DNA from: DASPPM01 sp052143835
GTDB lineage: Bacteria; Pseudomonadota; Alphaproteobacteria; JACZXZ01
NCBI GenBank assembly: GCA_052143835.1
Contig: JBKQRV010000093.1
Location: forward strand, 62,001-126,000
DNA: 64,000 bases
Direction of reading: 5' to 3'
Part shown: positions 1-9,556 of the stretch, piece after piece
Layout of the letters: each line of letters begins with the position of its first letter
How positions within the stretch are numbered: position 1 is the stretch's first letter
Notes under the pieces: model-generated
What the model was told of the DNA's origin: nothing
The model's database searches: none
What the model saw: the letters and a program-made list of their open reading frames with translations, nothing else
Made by a program: the position numbers and the translations under genes

Positions 1-2
1 CG

Positions 3-1991
3 GTTACCTATCTCGGCTACTTCGGCTTGGCGCTCGGCATGTACGTGCTCGGCAGGCTGCTGCTCCAGCACCGCATGTCGGCGGTCTATCTGTTCGCCGC
101 GACCCTCTTCGCCGGGCTTTGTCTCCAGGCGGCTCATTCCGACCAGGTCGTCACCATCACTTTCTGGTTTCCTTGGACGGCTGCCTGCGGCGTGCTCTAC
201 CACCGCCATTACGACTCCTTGAGCGGAAGTCGCTATCTCAATCTCGCCGTTCTTTTCGTCTGCCTGCAGTCGTTCGACCAATATCCCCACTTCCAGGTCA
301 TTGCCGTCGGAGCCGCGGCCGCGATTTACGCGCTCTTCGAGCGGCGGCGCGCGCTCGCGGCCCTTCGCATGCACTGGCGGCGGCTTTGGCCTTCGGCGCT
401 CGTGCTCGGCTTGACGATCTCGCATTTCCTGATCTTACGCGGCGCCGTGAGCGGCTACGCGCCGTCCCTGCGCACCGCCCTCGTCGTCGACCCCACCCTT
501 TTCAGCGAAAGCGGTTTCGTGCAGCCAACAGCCTTGATCGGCAGCATCCTGCCGACCAGTCTGCTTGCCGGTTTCGAGGCGCTTAAAAGCGACATGGAAA
601 ACTTCTTTGAGTATTTGCGGGTGGCCCCGCATACGGCTTGGTCAATCTTCCGCCTCGACGAGCTCGCCTTCTATGTCGGCGTCGTGCCACTCGTGCTTGC
701 TGCCGTCTTCCTGTTGCGCCCGGGCATGGCGAGATTGAGGCTCGGCTGGGTCATTTGGATCACCGTGATCTTTGCCGTGTCGCTGGAGCAGACGCGACTG
801 TATCTCTTCTTGTTCCACTACGTCCCCTTCTTCGATCTGTTCCGCTCGTACTTCCTGTTCATTCTGTTCGTGATGCTGGGCGTCCTCGTGATCAGCGCTT
901 ACGGCTTCGACGCGGTCCTGACCCTGCCCGACGTTGCGCGCCGCGCGGTGCTGCGGCGCGCCGGCCTCGCCCTTTTCATCATGGTTCTCGGGGCGGTCAT
1001 CGCGCTCCTGTCGATGGCTGCTTTCGATCCGAATCCCTTGCATCTGTTATTGACCCTCAAGGGGCCGCTTCTCAGGGACCTTCTCATCACTGCAGCCGCA
1101 TACCCGGCGCTCCTTTACGCGGCATGGCCGAACGTTCTGCCTGAGCGCCGGGGCCTTGCCTTGATCGCGGTCATGGTGCTTTCGCAGGTGATTTACACGG
1201 CGGGCACCTATTCTCAGGTCGCGATCGCGCAGCCGCGGCTTTTCGCCGAATTCGGGCTCGAGCGCTCCGAGTTGGAGCCCTTCGATGCCGCGATCCGCGG
1301 CGACCCCAATGCGGTCCAAAGAAAGCTCTGCGCGCAATTCGCCGAGTGTTACCTCTCGCGCCGGCCGTCGGTGTCGCTCCGTCGCGACCTCGAGGGCACG
1401 TTCTTGCGGTCGCGGCGCGGGGCCGTGTTCGTTCGGCACCTCAGCCTGCCCGTCGCCGAGGCCCTGCTGGGGTTGACGATGCCGGTATTCTGGACCAGCC
1501 GTCACCTCGAGGAAATCGATTCGGATGACTCCCTCGTTGAGCGCCTAAATGCCCACGATACGGACATCGCGCTCTTTCTTCGCGAGGTCGCCTATGTCAA
1601 GAAGCGCGCCTTCGAAAAGCTCGCGGCCGGCCAGGATGCGGGCGGGGAATGGGCGGATCACGTCGAGCTGCGCAAGCTGGAGTGGGGCCGGGATGTCGTC
1701 CGGCTTTCATACAATGCCGATAAGCCGGTGCTCTTGAATGCCTCGATCACCTGCACGTCCGAGTGGACGGCCAGCGTTGACGGCAAGGAGATTCCGCTCG
1801 TTTGCGCCAACGTCGATGGACTCTTGCTGCGGCTGCCGCCAGGTGCAGGGACCGTCACGCTCCACTATCGAGACCGCTGGAGCGATTTCGTATTCGACAC
1901 GCGGTATGTGCTTTTGGCAATCGCCCTCTTCGGCATCATACGGTTGGCGGGAGCGGCTCTGCGGCGGCGTTCGGCCGCTTTGCGCCCCTGA
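3..1991 (+). CDS. A1: YfhO-like polytopic membrane protein (5' end outside window)
   Basis: The reading frame is open at the left edge, so the gene begins upstream. By comparison with its paralogue at 13498-15867, roughly the first 140 residues are missing. The visible part starts inside the membrane region (SAVYLFAATLFAGL is nearly identical in both copies), has about ten hydrophobic segments, and then a soluble tail with a conserved LCAQFAECYLS stretch. The end holds a beta-rich segment (EWTASVDGKE ... LRLPPGAGTVTLHYRDRW) followed by a final membrane helix. This layout (many helices, extracytoplasmic beta domain, last helix) matches the YfhO family, whose members act on lipid-linked sugars or teichoic-acid-type polymers. 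The precise substrate is unknown. It is the first gene of cassette copy 1, followed by a methyltransferase, B1 and C1. The family call is by motif only. Confidence 0.75.
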   Translation, partial: VTYLGYFGLALGMYVLGRLLLQHRMSAVYLFAATLFAGLCLQAAHSDQVVTITFWFPWTAACGVLYHRHYDSLSGSRYLNLAVLFVCLQSFDQYPHFQVIAVGAAAAIYALFERRRALAALRMHWRRLWPSALVLGLTISHFLILRGAVSGYAPSLRTALVVDPTLFSESGFVQPTALIGSILPTSLLAGFEALKSDMENFFEYLRVAPHTAWSIFRLDELAFYVGVVPLVLAAVFLLRPGMARLRLGWVIWITVIFAVSLEQTRLYLFLFHYVPFFDLFRSYFLFILFVMLGVLVISAYGFDAVLTLPDVARRAVLRRAGLALFIMVLGAVIALLSMAAFDPNPLHLLLTLKGPLLRDLLITAAAYPALLYAAWPNVLPERRGLALIAVMVLSQVIYTAGTYSQVAIAQPRLFAEFGLERSELEPFDAAIRGDPNAVQRKLCAQFAECYLSRRPSVSLRRDLEGTFLRSRRGAVFVRHLSLPVAEALLGLTMPVFWTSRHLEEIDSDDSLVERLNAHDTDIALFLREVAYVKKRAFEKLAAGQDAGGEWADHVELRKLEWGRDVVRLSYNADKPVLLNASITCTSEWTASVDGKEIPLVCANVDGLLLRLPPGAGTVTLHYRDRWSDFVFDTRYVLLAIALFGIIRLAGAALRRRSAALRP

Positions 1992-2080
1992 GTCTGGTTC
2001 CAGCGGCACCCCTGCCCGCCTTAATCGCCAAGGGGCAGGCGCCGGCACGGCAAACGGTTTTGCAAATTTTGCGGTTTGCG

Positions 2081-2109
2081 TTGACATCGATTGGCCAAAG
2101 ACAGAAAAC
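2081..2109 (+). promoter_or_regulatory. Possible sigma70-type promoter for the methyltransferase gene
   Basis: A perfect -35 hexamer TTGACA (2081-2086) lies in the 177-base gap between A1 and the methyltransferase. It sits in the only locally AT-rich stretch (TTTTGCAAATTTT-like sequence just before it). Seventeen bases later the -10 candidate GAAAAC is poor, so this is a suggestion only. Confidence 0.3.
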
Positions 2110-2168
2110 TCTAGGGCTTCCTCTGAGGCTTCTTGCGCGGTAATCGGGGGAACGCTCGAAGGTCGGAC

Positions 2169-3050
2169 ATGGAAACACGGGCAAACGTGGTGGCACAGGC
2201 CGGTTACGGGTCTCCGCACAACGTGCACGCCGAGGTTTTAGCCTGCCCGCGCTGTCATGCCGGCTCGCTGCGCATGGCAGGAGACAAGTTCCGCTGCCCC
2301 CAGTGCGGCTTCGAGGGCGGCTACAGGAACGACGTCTATCTTGTCATGGACGACAGGAGCAAATCCTATTTCGACGAACTGCATGGGACGATGACCGCGC
2401 AGAACGCTAAGGAAGGCGTCAACGAGGTGTTCTACGCCAAGCAGTTCGCCTACATCGAGGAAATCCTTCAACCGGGAATGACGATCGTCGATATCGGATG
2501 CGGCCCTTCCGTCGGCTACCGGCGTCCGCCGGGGAGCCTCCTGATCGGGGTCGATCCCTCCTACGAATCGATCGCCGTGAACCGTAGCGTCGATCTTCGT
2601 ATTTTCGGCGGCGCCCAAGCCCTGCCGATCGCCACCGCTTCGGTCGACGTCGTCGTCTGTTTTTATTCGATCCATCACATGATCGGCTCGTCGATCTCGG
2701 AAACCCGCGACAACGTCTCCGCCGCCTTTAGGGAGTTCAAGCGCATCGTCAAACCCGGCGGCAAGATCGTGATCTTCGAAGTGAACCCGTATTGGTTGTT
2801 CTGGGCCGCCGAGCAGCTATTTTGGGGCTTGACGCGCCGCTTGTTCGGCAAGGCCATCGATTTTTACTTCTGGTCGCGGCACGGATTGAAACAGCTCGGA
2901 CGCCAATATCTTGGAAGCGCGGAGCTGGAAACCGAGCACTATCGCGCCCCGTGGCGGACGACCTTTCCGCCGGCATTCTCCATCCAGTGGCTTCGCATGC
3001 CGTTTCTCCTCTATCCCTTCCATGTCGCGCGCTACAGCTGGACCCTTTGA
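2169..3050 (+). CDS. Zinc-ribbon SAM-dependent methyltransferase
   Basis: A 293-residue protein. The N-terminus carries a four-cysteine zinc ribbon (C26-x2-C29 ... C43-x2-C46). Next comes a class I methyltransferase fold with the SAM-binding motif VDIGCG at 107-112, an acidic strand end (GVDPS), and a post-motif segment VDVVVCFYSIHH. The ribbon plus methyltransferase layout is common among enzymes that modify sugars or lipid-linked intermediates. The acceptor cannot be read from sequence. The chosen start ATG has GAAGG about 8 bases upstream; an in-frame ATG 36 bases earlier (2133) lacks a good ribosome site. It lies between A1 and B1, in the place where cassette copies elsewhere have (or had) a D gene. 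It probably works with the neighbouring glycan proteins. Confidence 0.8.
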   Translation: METRANVVAQAGYGSPHNVHAEVLACPRCHAGSLRMAGDKFRCPQCGFEGGYRNDVYLVMDDRSKSYFDELHGTMTAQNAKEGVNEVFYAKQFAYIEEILQPGMTIVDIGCGPSVGYRRPPGSLLIGVDPSYESIAVNRSVDLRIFGGAQALPIATASVDVVVCFYSIHHMIGSSISETRDNVSAAFREFKRIVKPGGKIVIFEVNPYWLFWAAEQLFWGLTRRLFGKAIDFYFWSRHGLKQLGRQYLGSAELETEHYRAPWRTTFPPAFSIQWLRMPFLLYPFHVARYSWTL

Positions 3051-3269
3051 TGCCGGCCCGATGAGGCCAATGCGTAGCGAGGCTCATGGTTGGAGCCCTA
3101 GCTTGAAATCGCGCGACACCCTCGGTAAGGAGAGTGGAGAATCGGAGTGCAGTGCGCCGGCTGCTGCGGGCAAATGGGGGGTGATCGCCTCTAGCGGTCG
3201 CGCGCGCCGCGGTCTCGACAGCGCCCGCGTCCTCAGGCGACGAGCGAATAGAGCCATCTCTTGGTGCCC

Positions 3270-5609
3270 ATGTCGTTTCCTGGCTCTGCCCCGGCAATGC
3301 AAAGGATCATGAAAGCGTTCGGCGCGGCGGAGTTGCCGGGCTCGAGCCGGGTCACGGCCGCTGCCGAGAAGCTCGCCTGCTTGCTTTGGCCCGTGTGGGC
3401 GTCCGTCGCGGCCTGGGCGGACCGGGCCGGCAGCTGGGTAAACGACGACAGACGTTCCCTCTTCGGGATGCTGACCGCGATCGCGGCGGTCTTCTCCATC
3501 GATGCGGCGCTCGAGATCTTCGGCGATCCGTCGGTTTTGCTCATAGTCATCGCGTGCCCGTTCGTGGCTCTCTTGCTGCTGCGGGTCGACATGGCGCTGC
3601 CGTCGAAAAGCGGCGTCTCAGGCGAGAGATTGGGTGCGCTTGCCGCCTTTCTCTTCATGCTGGGGCTATGGAGAATCGTCGCCACGCTGTGGTCTCGCGC
3701 CGGAGGCTTTTTCGGCATCCGGGAGACCGGCGAATCTGCTTCGATATTTCTTTCGAGCTACCAAGTCAGGGACCTGACATCCTTCTTTCTGCAAGAGGTC
3801 GCCGCGAGCTCGGATCCGGCCGCCTTGGGCTTTTACTACATTCACCATCCCAATTTCATCTCGCGGCTGTTCACCATGGCCGGCATCGCGCTCGGCATGA
3901 CGCAGGAGCGCATCATTCTCGCCTGTTTCATGGTTTCCATGGTCGCGCTGTTTTTGGGGTTCCTGGCGCTGCGGCGGCTTTTCGGCCCCGGGCTGGCGGT
4001 AGCCGCAATCGGGTTCTTCGGAACCTCCTATGGCATCTTCGTTCGTCAGGGCGGCGATCTCTTGCGCGGCTTTCACATGGCGATGTTTTGGATCCTGGTT
4101 TACCTGACCGCCCTGCAAAAAGACGCGCCGGCGCGGGGGGCCGTCGGCGTGAACATGGCGCTTGCGGTCCTCTTCGTCCTCATTGCCTCCTCGGATTGGG
4201 CGTTTCTCGTTTTCTGTTTGGCGTTCTACGTCATGTGGCACATCTACGCCTCTCGCGGATTCGCGTTCCGCCACCTGTTCTCGTGGGTTTTCCTGCCGGT
4301 GGCGCTGACCTTCACGGCCTATTTCAGCGCTGTCGTCGCGCATACGGGGTTGCGCTTTTTCGCCCTCGATACGTTGGTCAGCTATTTTGGCCGCATGGGC
4401 AACGTGCTTTCGGGACCGCTTCTCAGGCAGGTTTGGGACCCCGAGAAATTCCGGCAGCTGTACCAGTCAAAGCACATCGTCATGTGGGATGCCAACGCCG
4501 TTCCCGCCGGCACGCACCAGGCCATCGGCGCCTATTGGCGAGCCATGACTGCGGGCGGTTTCCTGCTCGCGGGTCTCTTGGTGATCGCCTTCATCGGTTG
4601 TTGCACGGCCATGGTGCTCCGCATTTCGACGGACCGGCTCGCCCGTGGCGCCATATTGGCGCTCTGGGCAGCGATATGCCTGGGAGTGGCGCCCTTCGGA
4701 TGGGTGATCGTTTTGATCGGCTGTCTCATCCTTGCTCTGCCCAGATTGCGCTTGGGGCCCATTGATGCGGCGGCCGAGCCGGCCGGGCGAGACCGGCTTC
4801 TTCGCGATCTCGCGGCTTGGATCACGATTTGCCTGAGCGCCGTGGCAATCACCGCAATAGCGTTTCCCAATTACGTCTTTTGGCTTTGGGACCGCGGCGT
4901 CTCGCCCGTAGGTCTTGCCGATTCGCTCGCCTTTGCGTTGATCTGCCATCTTCTCGTCTGCGGCGCTCGACCAGAGGTATGGCGGCGTGCGCTCCGGCTG
5001 GAACCTCAGCTTGCACTATCGTCCTTCGCCGGAGGGGCGGGCGGGGAGGGCCAAGCGAGCCGGCAGGGCGAGCTCGCGTCTCTACGACCTCCCGAGGAGC
5101 GGGCTGCTCTCGGCAATACCCTCTGGCGAGGTGCGACGCCGGCCGCGGCCGCAGTGATCTTCGTGCTCGCCTGCCTCCATCTCGTCGGCAATTACGAGCT
5201 ATACCGCCTCTATCCTCCGAGGGGGCCATCCTATGCCGCGGCGCTTCGCAAGCCGGAATTCCACGGCAAGCTATTCGTCGCCAACACCTACGATGCCCTG
5301 GTGTGGTACTTCACCCGCGGGACCAGTCTGATCACTACGATCGTGCCGCCCAACTCCGAGAGCACGAAACGATTCAGGCATCTCAGCGATGGCGACAACG
5401 AAGTCAAATACTCGCATCCGGACTATTTTCTTTGTGACAACGATCCGTATTTCTCGTTCCAGCGCGTGGGCATGATCAACGGCGAGCTATGCGAAATGCC
5501 GGCGCATTGCACCTGTTTTGATTTCATGCGGATCATGAGCAAGGAGGGCGATACCCCGGCGTTCGTCGGGCCCGACTACGTGATCATGAAATATCATTAC
5601 GCCCGTTGA
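3270..5609 (+). CDS. B1: large polytopic GT-C-like membrane protein
   Basis: A 779-residue protein with about a dozen membrane helices. An early extracytoplasmic loop holds the motif GES (E155) and, some 37 residues on, YIHHPNF (H192, H193, N195). D has the same pattern, which suggests a shared active-site loop of GT-C type. A C-terminal soluble segment starts near residue 662 (PEFHGKLFVANTYDALVWYF) and has several conserved cysteines near the end. The whole protein matches the second half of YB (16254-21131). Its first ~18 residues instead match the YB N-terminus (QRIM in both), so B1 looks like a YB gene that lost its YfhO half in frame. The start at 3270 was chosen because it aligns with YB; TTG 3261 and ATG 3297 are alternatives, and no strong ribosome site is visible. 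C1 follows after 22 bases. Substrate unknown. Confidence 0.75.
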   Translation: MSFPGSAPAMQRIMKAFGAAELPGSSRVTAAAEKLACLLWPVWASVAAWADRAGSWVNDDRRSLFGMLTAIAAVFSIDAALEIFGDPSVLLIVIACPFVALLLLRVDMALPSKSGVSGERLGALAAFLFMLGLWRIVATLWSRAGGFFGIRETGESASIFLSSYQVRDLTSFFLQEVAASSDPAALGFYYIHHPNFISRLFTMAGIALGMTQERIILACFMVSMVALFLGFLALRRLFGPGLAVAAIGFFGTSYGIFVRQGGDLLRGFHMAMFWILVYLTALQKDAPARGAVGVNMALAVLFVLIASSDWAFLVFCLAFYVMWHIYASRGFAFRHLFSWVFLPVALTFTAYFSAVVAHTGLRFFALDTLVSYFGRMGNVLSGPLLRQVWDPEKFRQLYQSKHIVMWDANAVPAGTHQAIGAYWRAMTAGGFLLAGLLVIAFIGCCTAMVLRISTDRLARGAILALWAAICLGVAPFGWVIVLIGCLILALPRLRLGPIDAAAEPAGRDRLLRDLAAWITICLSAVAITAIAFPNYVFWLWDRGVSPVGLADSLAFALICHLLVCGARPEVWRRALRLEPQLALSSFAGGAGGEGQASRQGELASLRPPEERAALGNTLWRGATPAAAAVIFVLACLHLVGNYELYRLYPPRGPSYAAALRKPEFHGKLFVANTYDALVWYFTRGTSLITTIVPPNSESTKRFRHLSDGDNEVKYSHPDYFLCDNDPYFSFQRVGMINGELCEMPAHCTCFDFMRIMSKEGDTPAFVGPDYVIMKYHYAR

Positions 5610-5631
5610 GCGGCGCCGATCGTTCTCCTCC

Positions 5632-8600
5632 ATGGCGCAAAGGCCCTCGATCCGACAGATGATTCAATCGATACAGCAGACCCTTATGCTCGCGCGCAGT
5701 GAGAGATGGAGGGCGTTCCGCGCGGCGAGCCGGCTCCGGCTGGTGCTCGCGCTCTCTTGCGTGTTCATATTCACGCTCTATTGGTATGGCGCCTTTCTCT
5801 CATTTCCGCTGCTGGGGGAGGATGCGGCGGCGCTCTATTCCACGCTGCTTGAGACGATCAGGGAGGGTCATCTCGCCACGACCCGCTTTCCAATCGAGTG
5901 GCTCGAGGGCCTGGGACTGCCGAACCTCTTTGTCACCTTCACCTTCGATCCCTTTGCGTGGCCGATGCTGCTGCCGCTCGATCCGGCCGACTCGTTCCGC
6001 GCCTCGATGGCGTTGCGCGCCACCACCTCATGGTTGACCAGCTACGTATTCGTCATCGTGCTGTTTCGCGGCCGTCGTCGGCTCGCGCTGGCGTCGGCGA
6101 CCCTCTATCTGCTGATCAACTTCATCCTGACGAGCGCCTGGGGCATCCCGACTTTTGCCGGCATCTACAATGCCACGCATGCGGCTTTGTTCCCGCTCTT
6201 GCCAACGTTGGCAACGCTGATCATGCGCCGCCCGCACCGAATCGGCGTGGCGGATCTCGGTCTTCTCGTTGCCTATCTCTTCTTCGTGCTCGATTACCCG
6301 GTCGGATCGCTGATCGGGACGGCGGTGTTCCTCGTCTATGCGGGCGTTGCGCTTGCGCTGGTGCGCCCGGCCGAGCGCAAGGCCGCGAAGTGGGGCCTCG
6401 CCAAGGTTCTGATCATCGTGGCGCTCGTGCTGCTCGGACCGCCGCTTTACATTCTTTCGTCGTGGTCGGCCTTGGTCCAGGACTCGGCCCGGGTGGTGTT
6501 CGCCGGGGAGCTCTTCAGCTACGGAGACTATTACCAGCCGCCCTTCATGTGGACGCAAGCACCCGTGGCGCTGCGACTGTGCATCCTCCTCGGGATCCTG
6601 GTGCTGCTGTTCAACCGGCGCTGGCCGCGCCCCTTGCGAACAGCCGCGGCGCTTATCGCCCTCGTCGTCGGCGGTAACCAGCTCGCCGCACTCGCCAGAT
6701 CGCAGGGACTGGACGGCGGGCTCGTCGAGCGTCTTCCGCGGCTGCATTACTTCGAGTTCTACCTGCCGCTCTTCTATGCGACCTGCGGCGGCTTCGCGCT
6801 ATGTCACTGGCAGAAGCTGCTGCACCCCCGGCTCGATGATCGGCGGCATGCGCTCGCCTGGGCGGCGGGCACGGTCCTGTGCCTGCTCATGGCCTCGTTC
6901 ATCCTGCCTCTGGGGGTAGTCTTTCTTGGCGCTTATTTCCTGCTCGTGTCATTCGCCTTTCTGCGAGGGGAGTCGGCGGACGCCGGCCGCGTCCGCTCGT
7001 CGACACTGAGGCGGCTTTTGACATTGAGCCTGATTTCCGGCCTGGTTGCGCTCTCGATCGGGACCTGGCTGCCCCCTAGTCCGGAAATCCATCCGGTCTT
7101 CGCAAGCTCGATGCGTTGCCGCAGCGGCGCCGTCTGGTGCCGCGATCCTGCGGGACCGACCATGGATGCGGCCGCTAATCCGATCACCCGGTACTTGGGG
7201 GGCGCATTGAACGAGGGCGAGCGCTTTGCGGGACGCGCCGAAACCCTGATCAGGCCTCCCGCCAGGGTCTCCCTCACGGTCGCCGGCGAGCTGCGGTGGA
7301 CGCCGGAGCTCTTCGCTCGTTTCCACGCGTGGTATGCGCGCGCGTATGACGCGCAAGTCGTCAAGGACCCCTCCGCGGACAATCCGCTGCGCCTTGCCCC
7401 CGAGCAGGTCGTCTGGTTCGGTCCCGGCGATTCGCGCGACTACCTGCTCTATGCGCTCGCCCGGCTCGCCCACAGCGACGTGTCCTTCCTCGGGCCCATG
7501 CAGGAGGACCTGGTCCTCGAGATGCAGAAATGGTTCAGCGAGCACGGTCGCAGCATCGGTGTCGCCGCCTCTGATGTAACGGACGGGTGGGAGACCGCGC
7601 GCGCGATCGAGGCCCTCGTGGACGAGCGCACCAATGCCTATTTCACCACCGGCAACGGCCTCGTGCAGCGGGCATTGCCTTTTCAGGACGTTCCGGTCGC
7701 CTCCGCCTATGAGCAAAGCCTAGGCTATCTCTATTATCTGCTGTGGACCCGCTACGTCAGCGCGGGGCACGCGGCGGCCCAGTCGATCAACATCACCGGC
7801 CTGGAGGCGCTTTATCCGGAGCGGCTGGCGCTCCTCGGCGTGCGCTATGTCGTGGCCCGCGACAGCAAGTTCTACGAGCGGCCTCCGCTCGAGCGGGTCA
7901 TGGGCTGGCACGGCTACTCGGTCTATGCCTTGCGTGACCCGAATATCTCGGGGTACCGCGTAAGCGGGATCGAGTTCGGCGACACGCTCGCCGACGAGCT
8001 GAGGCTGATGCGGCGCCACGGCTTCGATCCGCGGCGGACGGCCGTCCTTCCCGCGAGCGAGCGAGGCTCTTTTGAGGGCTCGGCGGGCCGAGGGGCGGGA
8101 ACTTTGCAAAGCTCGTCGGTCCGACTGGCGCCGAGCGAGCTGATCTTCTCGGCGAAGAGTTCGGAAGGGCAAAGTCTTGTCGTGCTGCCGTTCAACTGGT
8201 CGAGATGCTGGCGGCCGGAGTGGCGTCGCGGAGCGGGTCATCTTACCCGTGCGGACGTCGGGCTCATAGGCGTCGCTTTCGCGGGCGACGTCGAGCTGCA
8301 TTTGAGCTGGACGGCCGGTTACGGCCGAGGGCGGGCGTGTCTGAAGGAGGATGCGGGGTTGGTCAGCGCGGCAAAGCAAGCCGCGAGCGAGGTCGGCTTC
8401 GCCGAGGCATACGAGCCGTTCGACGAGCATTCCCCGCCCTTTGCCGTGGAGCGGCTGACCTTCGCACGTGACAACGACATGGTGGCGGAGCGCGAGGCTG
8501 CGAGGCGCGGCGACATCGAGGCCGCCGTTCCCGCTTACGTCGCCGCGTCGCTTTCGCAAGATGAGCGCGACGGCCGCAGCTGGTCTCAAGCGGTCGATTG

Positions 8601-9345
8601 GCGGTTCACGAGGAGCGGGGAGGGCTATGAGTTCTCGGGCCGAAACGGTGGCGGCGCGAGCCTCGTGGTCCTGCCGCTCGCCTATTCCTATTGCTGGCGG
8701 GCCGCCTGGCAGGGACCGGCCGGCGAGCTCGTGCCGGTCGACCGGGATTGGCTTGGCGTGCTCTTCCGAGAGGCGGCCGCGTTGAGGCTCGATTTTGCAT
8801 CAGAGGCTCCCGAGGCGGGCTGCTCGCGCCAGGACCGCATAAGGCAGACGGTCTCCGATCTGCTCGACCAAATCGGCGGGAGGACGGCCGGCGGGCGCTA
8901 TGCGCTCGGCGAAACGGTCCGCTTTGGCATCGGCGGCGACGCGGAGGCTTATATGACCTCAGGATGGTCGGGACCTGAGGCCTGGGGGCGATGGTCGGTG
9001 GGCAGGACCGCACAACTTGTCCTAAGGGTCGATCCGCCGTCCTCGGGCGACCTGCAATTGGACGCGGTCGTGGGCGCCCTCATCGGCGGCGCTCGGCAGT
9101 CCGTATCGGCGACGATCGCCGTCAACGGCGTCACGGTCGGCGAGTGGCATTTTGCCGGCGGTAGCGGACCCGCCCCCAGGCAAGTCATCGTGCCGCGCCA
9201 TCTGGTGAGCGGAACGGGCGACATGGTCGTCGAGTTCACGGTCGACGATCCCGTGTCTCCCGCGGCGCTCGGCATGTCGAGCGATGAGCGCGAGCTCGGA
9301 CTGAGCTTCGCGAGCCTTGCGGTGAAGGCCGCGGACAAGCATTAG
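5632..9345 (+). CDS. C1: giant membrane protein with repeated C-terminal beta modules
   Basis: A 1237-residue protein. Residues ~25-480 are polytopic membrane, with an early loop LLGEDAAALY (E63, D64) and a strongly conserved EGLG-PNLF-TFTFDPF block. Acidic residues in the first outer loop are typical of GT-C and YfhO proteins. A soluble part follows; its LALLGVRYVVARDS resembles the 'nvkYvi' segment of YfhO proteins. Then come two copies of a beta module, each with a VLP...CW signature and a second cysteine about 45-50 residues later, beginning near residues 848 and 1010. A terminal module starts near 1111 (GW-x3-EAWGRWS) and is shared with C2, C3 and D. B1 lies 22 bases upstream, so they are probably co-transcribed. 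Predicted role: transfer or presentation of sugars at the outer face of the inner membrane. The function is inferred. Confidence 0.75.
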   Translation: MAQRPSIRQMIQSIQQTLMLARSERWRAFRAASRLRLVLALSCVFIFTLYWYGAFLSFPLLGEDAAALYSTLLETIREGHLATTRFPIEWLEGLGLPNLFVTFTFDPFAWPMLLPLDPADSFRASMALRATTSWLTSYVFVIVLFRGRRRLALASATLYLLINFILTSAWGIPTFAGIYNATHAALFPLLPTLATLIMRRPHRIGVADLGLLVAYLFFVLDYPVGSLIGTAVFLVYAGVALALVRPAERKAAKWGLAKVLIIVALVLLGPPLYILSSWSALVQDSARVVFAGELFSYGDYYQPPFMWTQAPVALRLCILLGILVLLFNRRWPRPLRTAAALIALVVGGNQLAALARSQGLDGGLVERLPRLHYFEFYLPLFYATCGGFALCHWQKLLHPRLDDRRHALAWAAGTVLCLLMASFILPLGVVFLGAYFLLVSFAFLRGESADAGRVRSSTLRRLLTLSLISGLVALSIGTWLPPSPEIHPVFASSMRCRSGAVWCRDPAGPTMDAAANPITRYLGGALNEGERFAGRAETLIRPPARVSLTVAGELRWTPELFARFHAWYARAYDAQVVKDPSADNPLRLAPEQVVWFGPGDSRDYLLYALARLAHSDVSFLGPMQEDLVLEMQKWFSEHGRSIGVAASDVTDGWETARAIEALVDERTNAYFTTGNGLVQRALPFQDVPVASAYEQSLGYLYYLLWTRYVSAGHAAAQSINITGLEALYPERLALLGVRYVVARDSKFYERPPLERVMGWHGYSVYALRDPNISGYRVSGIEFGDTLADELRLMRRHGFDPRRTAVLPASERGSFEGSAGRGAGTLQSSSVRLAPSELIFSAKSSEGQSLVVLPFNWSRCWRPEWRRGAGHLTRADVGLIGVAFAGDVELHLSWTAGYGRGRACLKEDAGLVSAAKQAASEVGFAEAYEPFDEHSPPFAVERLTFARDNDMVAEREAARRGDIEAAVPAYVAASLSQDERDGRSWSQAVDWRFTRSGEGYEFSGRNGGGASLVVLPLAYSYCWRAAWQGPAGELVPVDRDWLGVLFREAAALRLDFASEAPEAGCSRQDRIRQTVSDLLDQIGGRTAGGRYALGETVRFGIGGDAEAYMTSGWSGPEAWGRWSVGRTAQLVLRVDPPSSGDLQLDAVVGALIGGARQSVSATIAVNGVTVGEWHFAGGSGPAPRQVIVPRHLVSGTGDMVVEFTVDDPVSPAALGMSSDERELGLSFASLAVKAADKH

Positions 9346-9375
9346 GCCGCGAAAGACCCTCTCCTTGCGCGCATA

Positions 9376-9404
9376 TTGACGGTCCGCTTGCGCTCTGCCA
9401 AGCT
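9376..9404 (+). promoter_or_regulatory. Conserved promoter-like element in front of remnant a'
   Basis: TTGACG (9376-9381), a 17-base spacer ending CTCTGC, then CAAGCT (9399-9404). The same arrangement occurs at 13388-13416 in front of A2. The -35 matches the alphaproteobacterial TTGAC(A/G) pattern; the -10 is weak. Conservation between two otherwise diverged upstream regions is the main support. Confidence 0.4.
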
Positions 9405-9556
9405 GCCCCGTTGGTCTGATGCGGGCGGCTCCTCGAAGGAAGACGGTCGGGCGGAAAGTCGACTTGAGGATGGACCGCGAGGCAAATGCACGACGAGGCG
9501 CCGGCTTGGCAGCCGCAGCGCCCTCCAAGAACCATCGCTCCCCTCGCAATCTCCTC

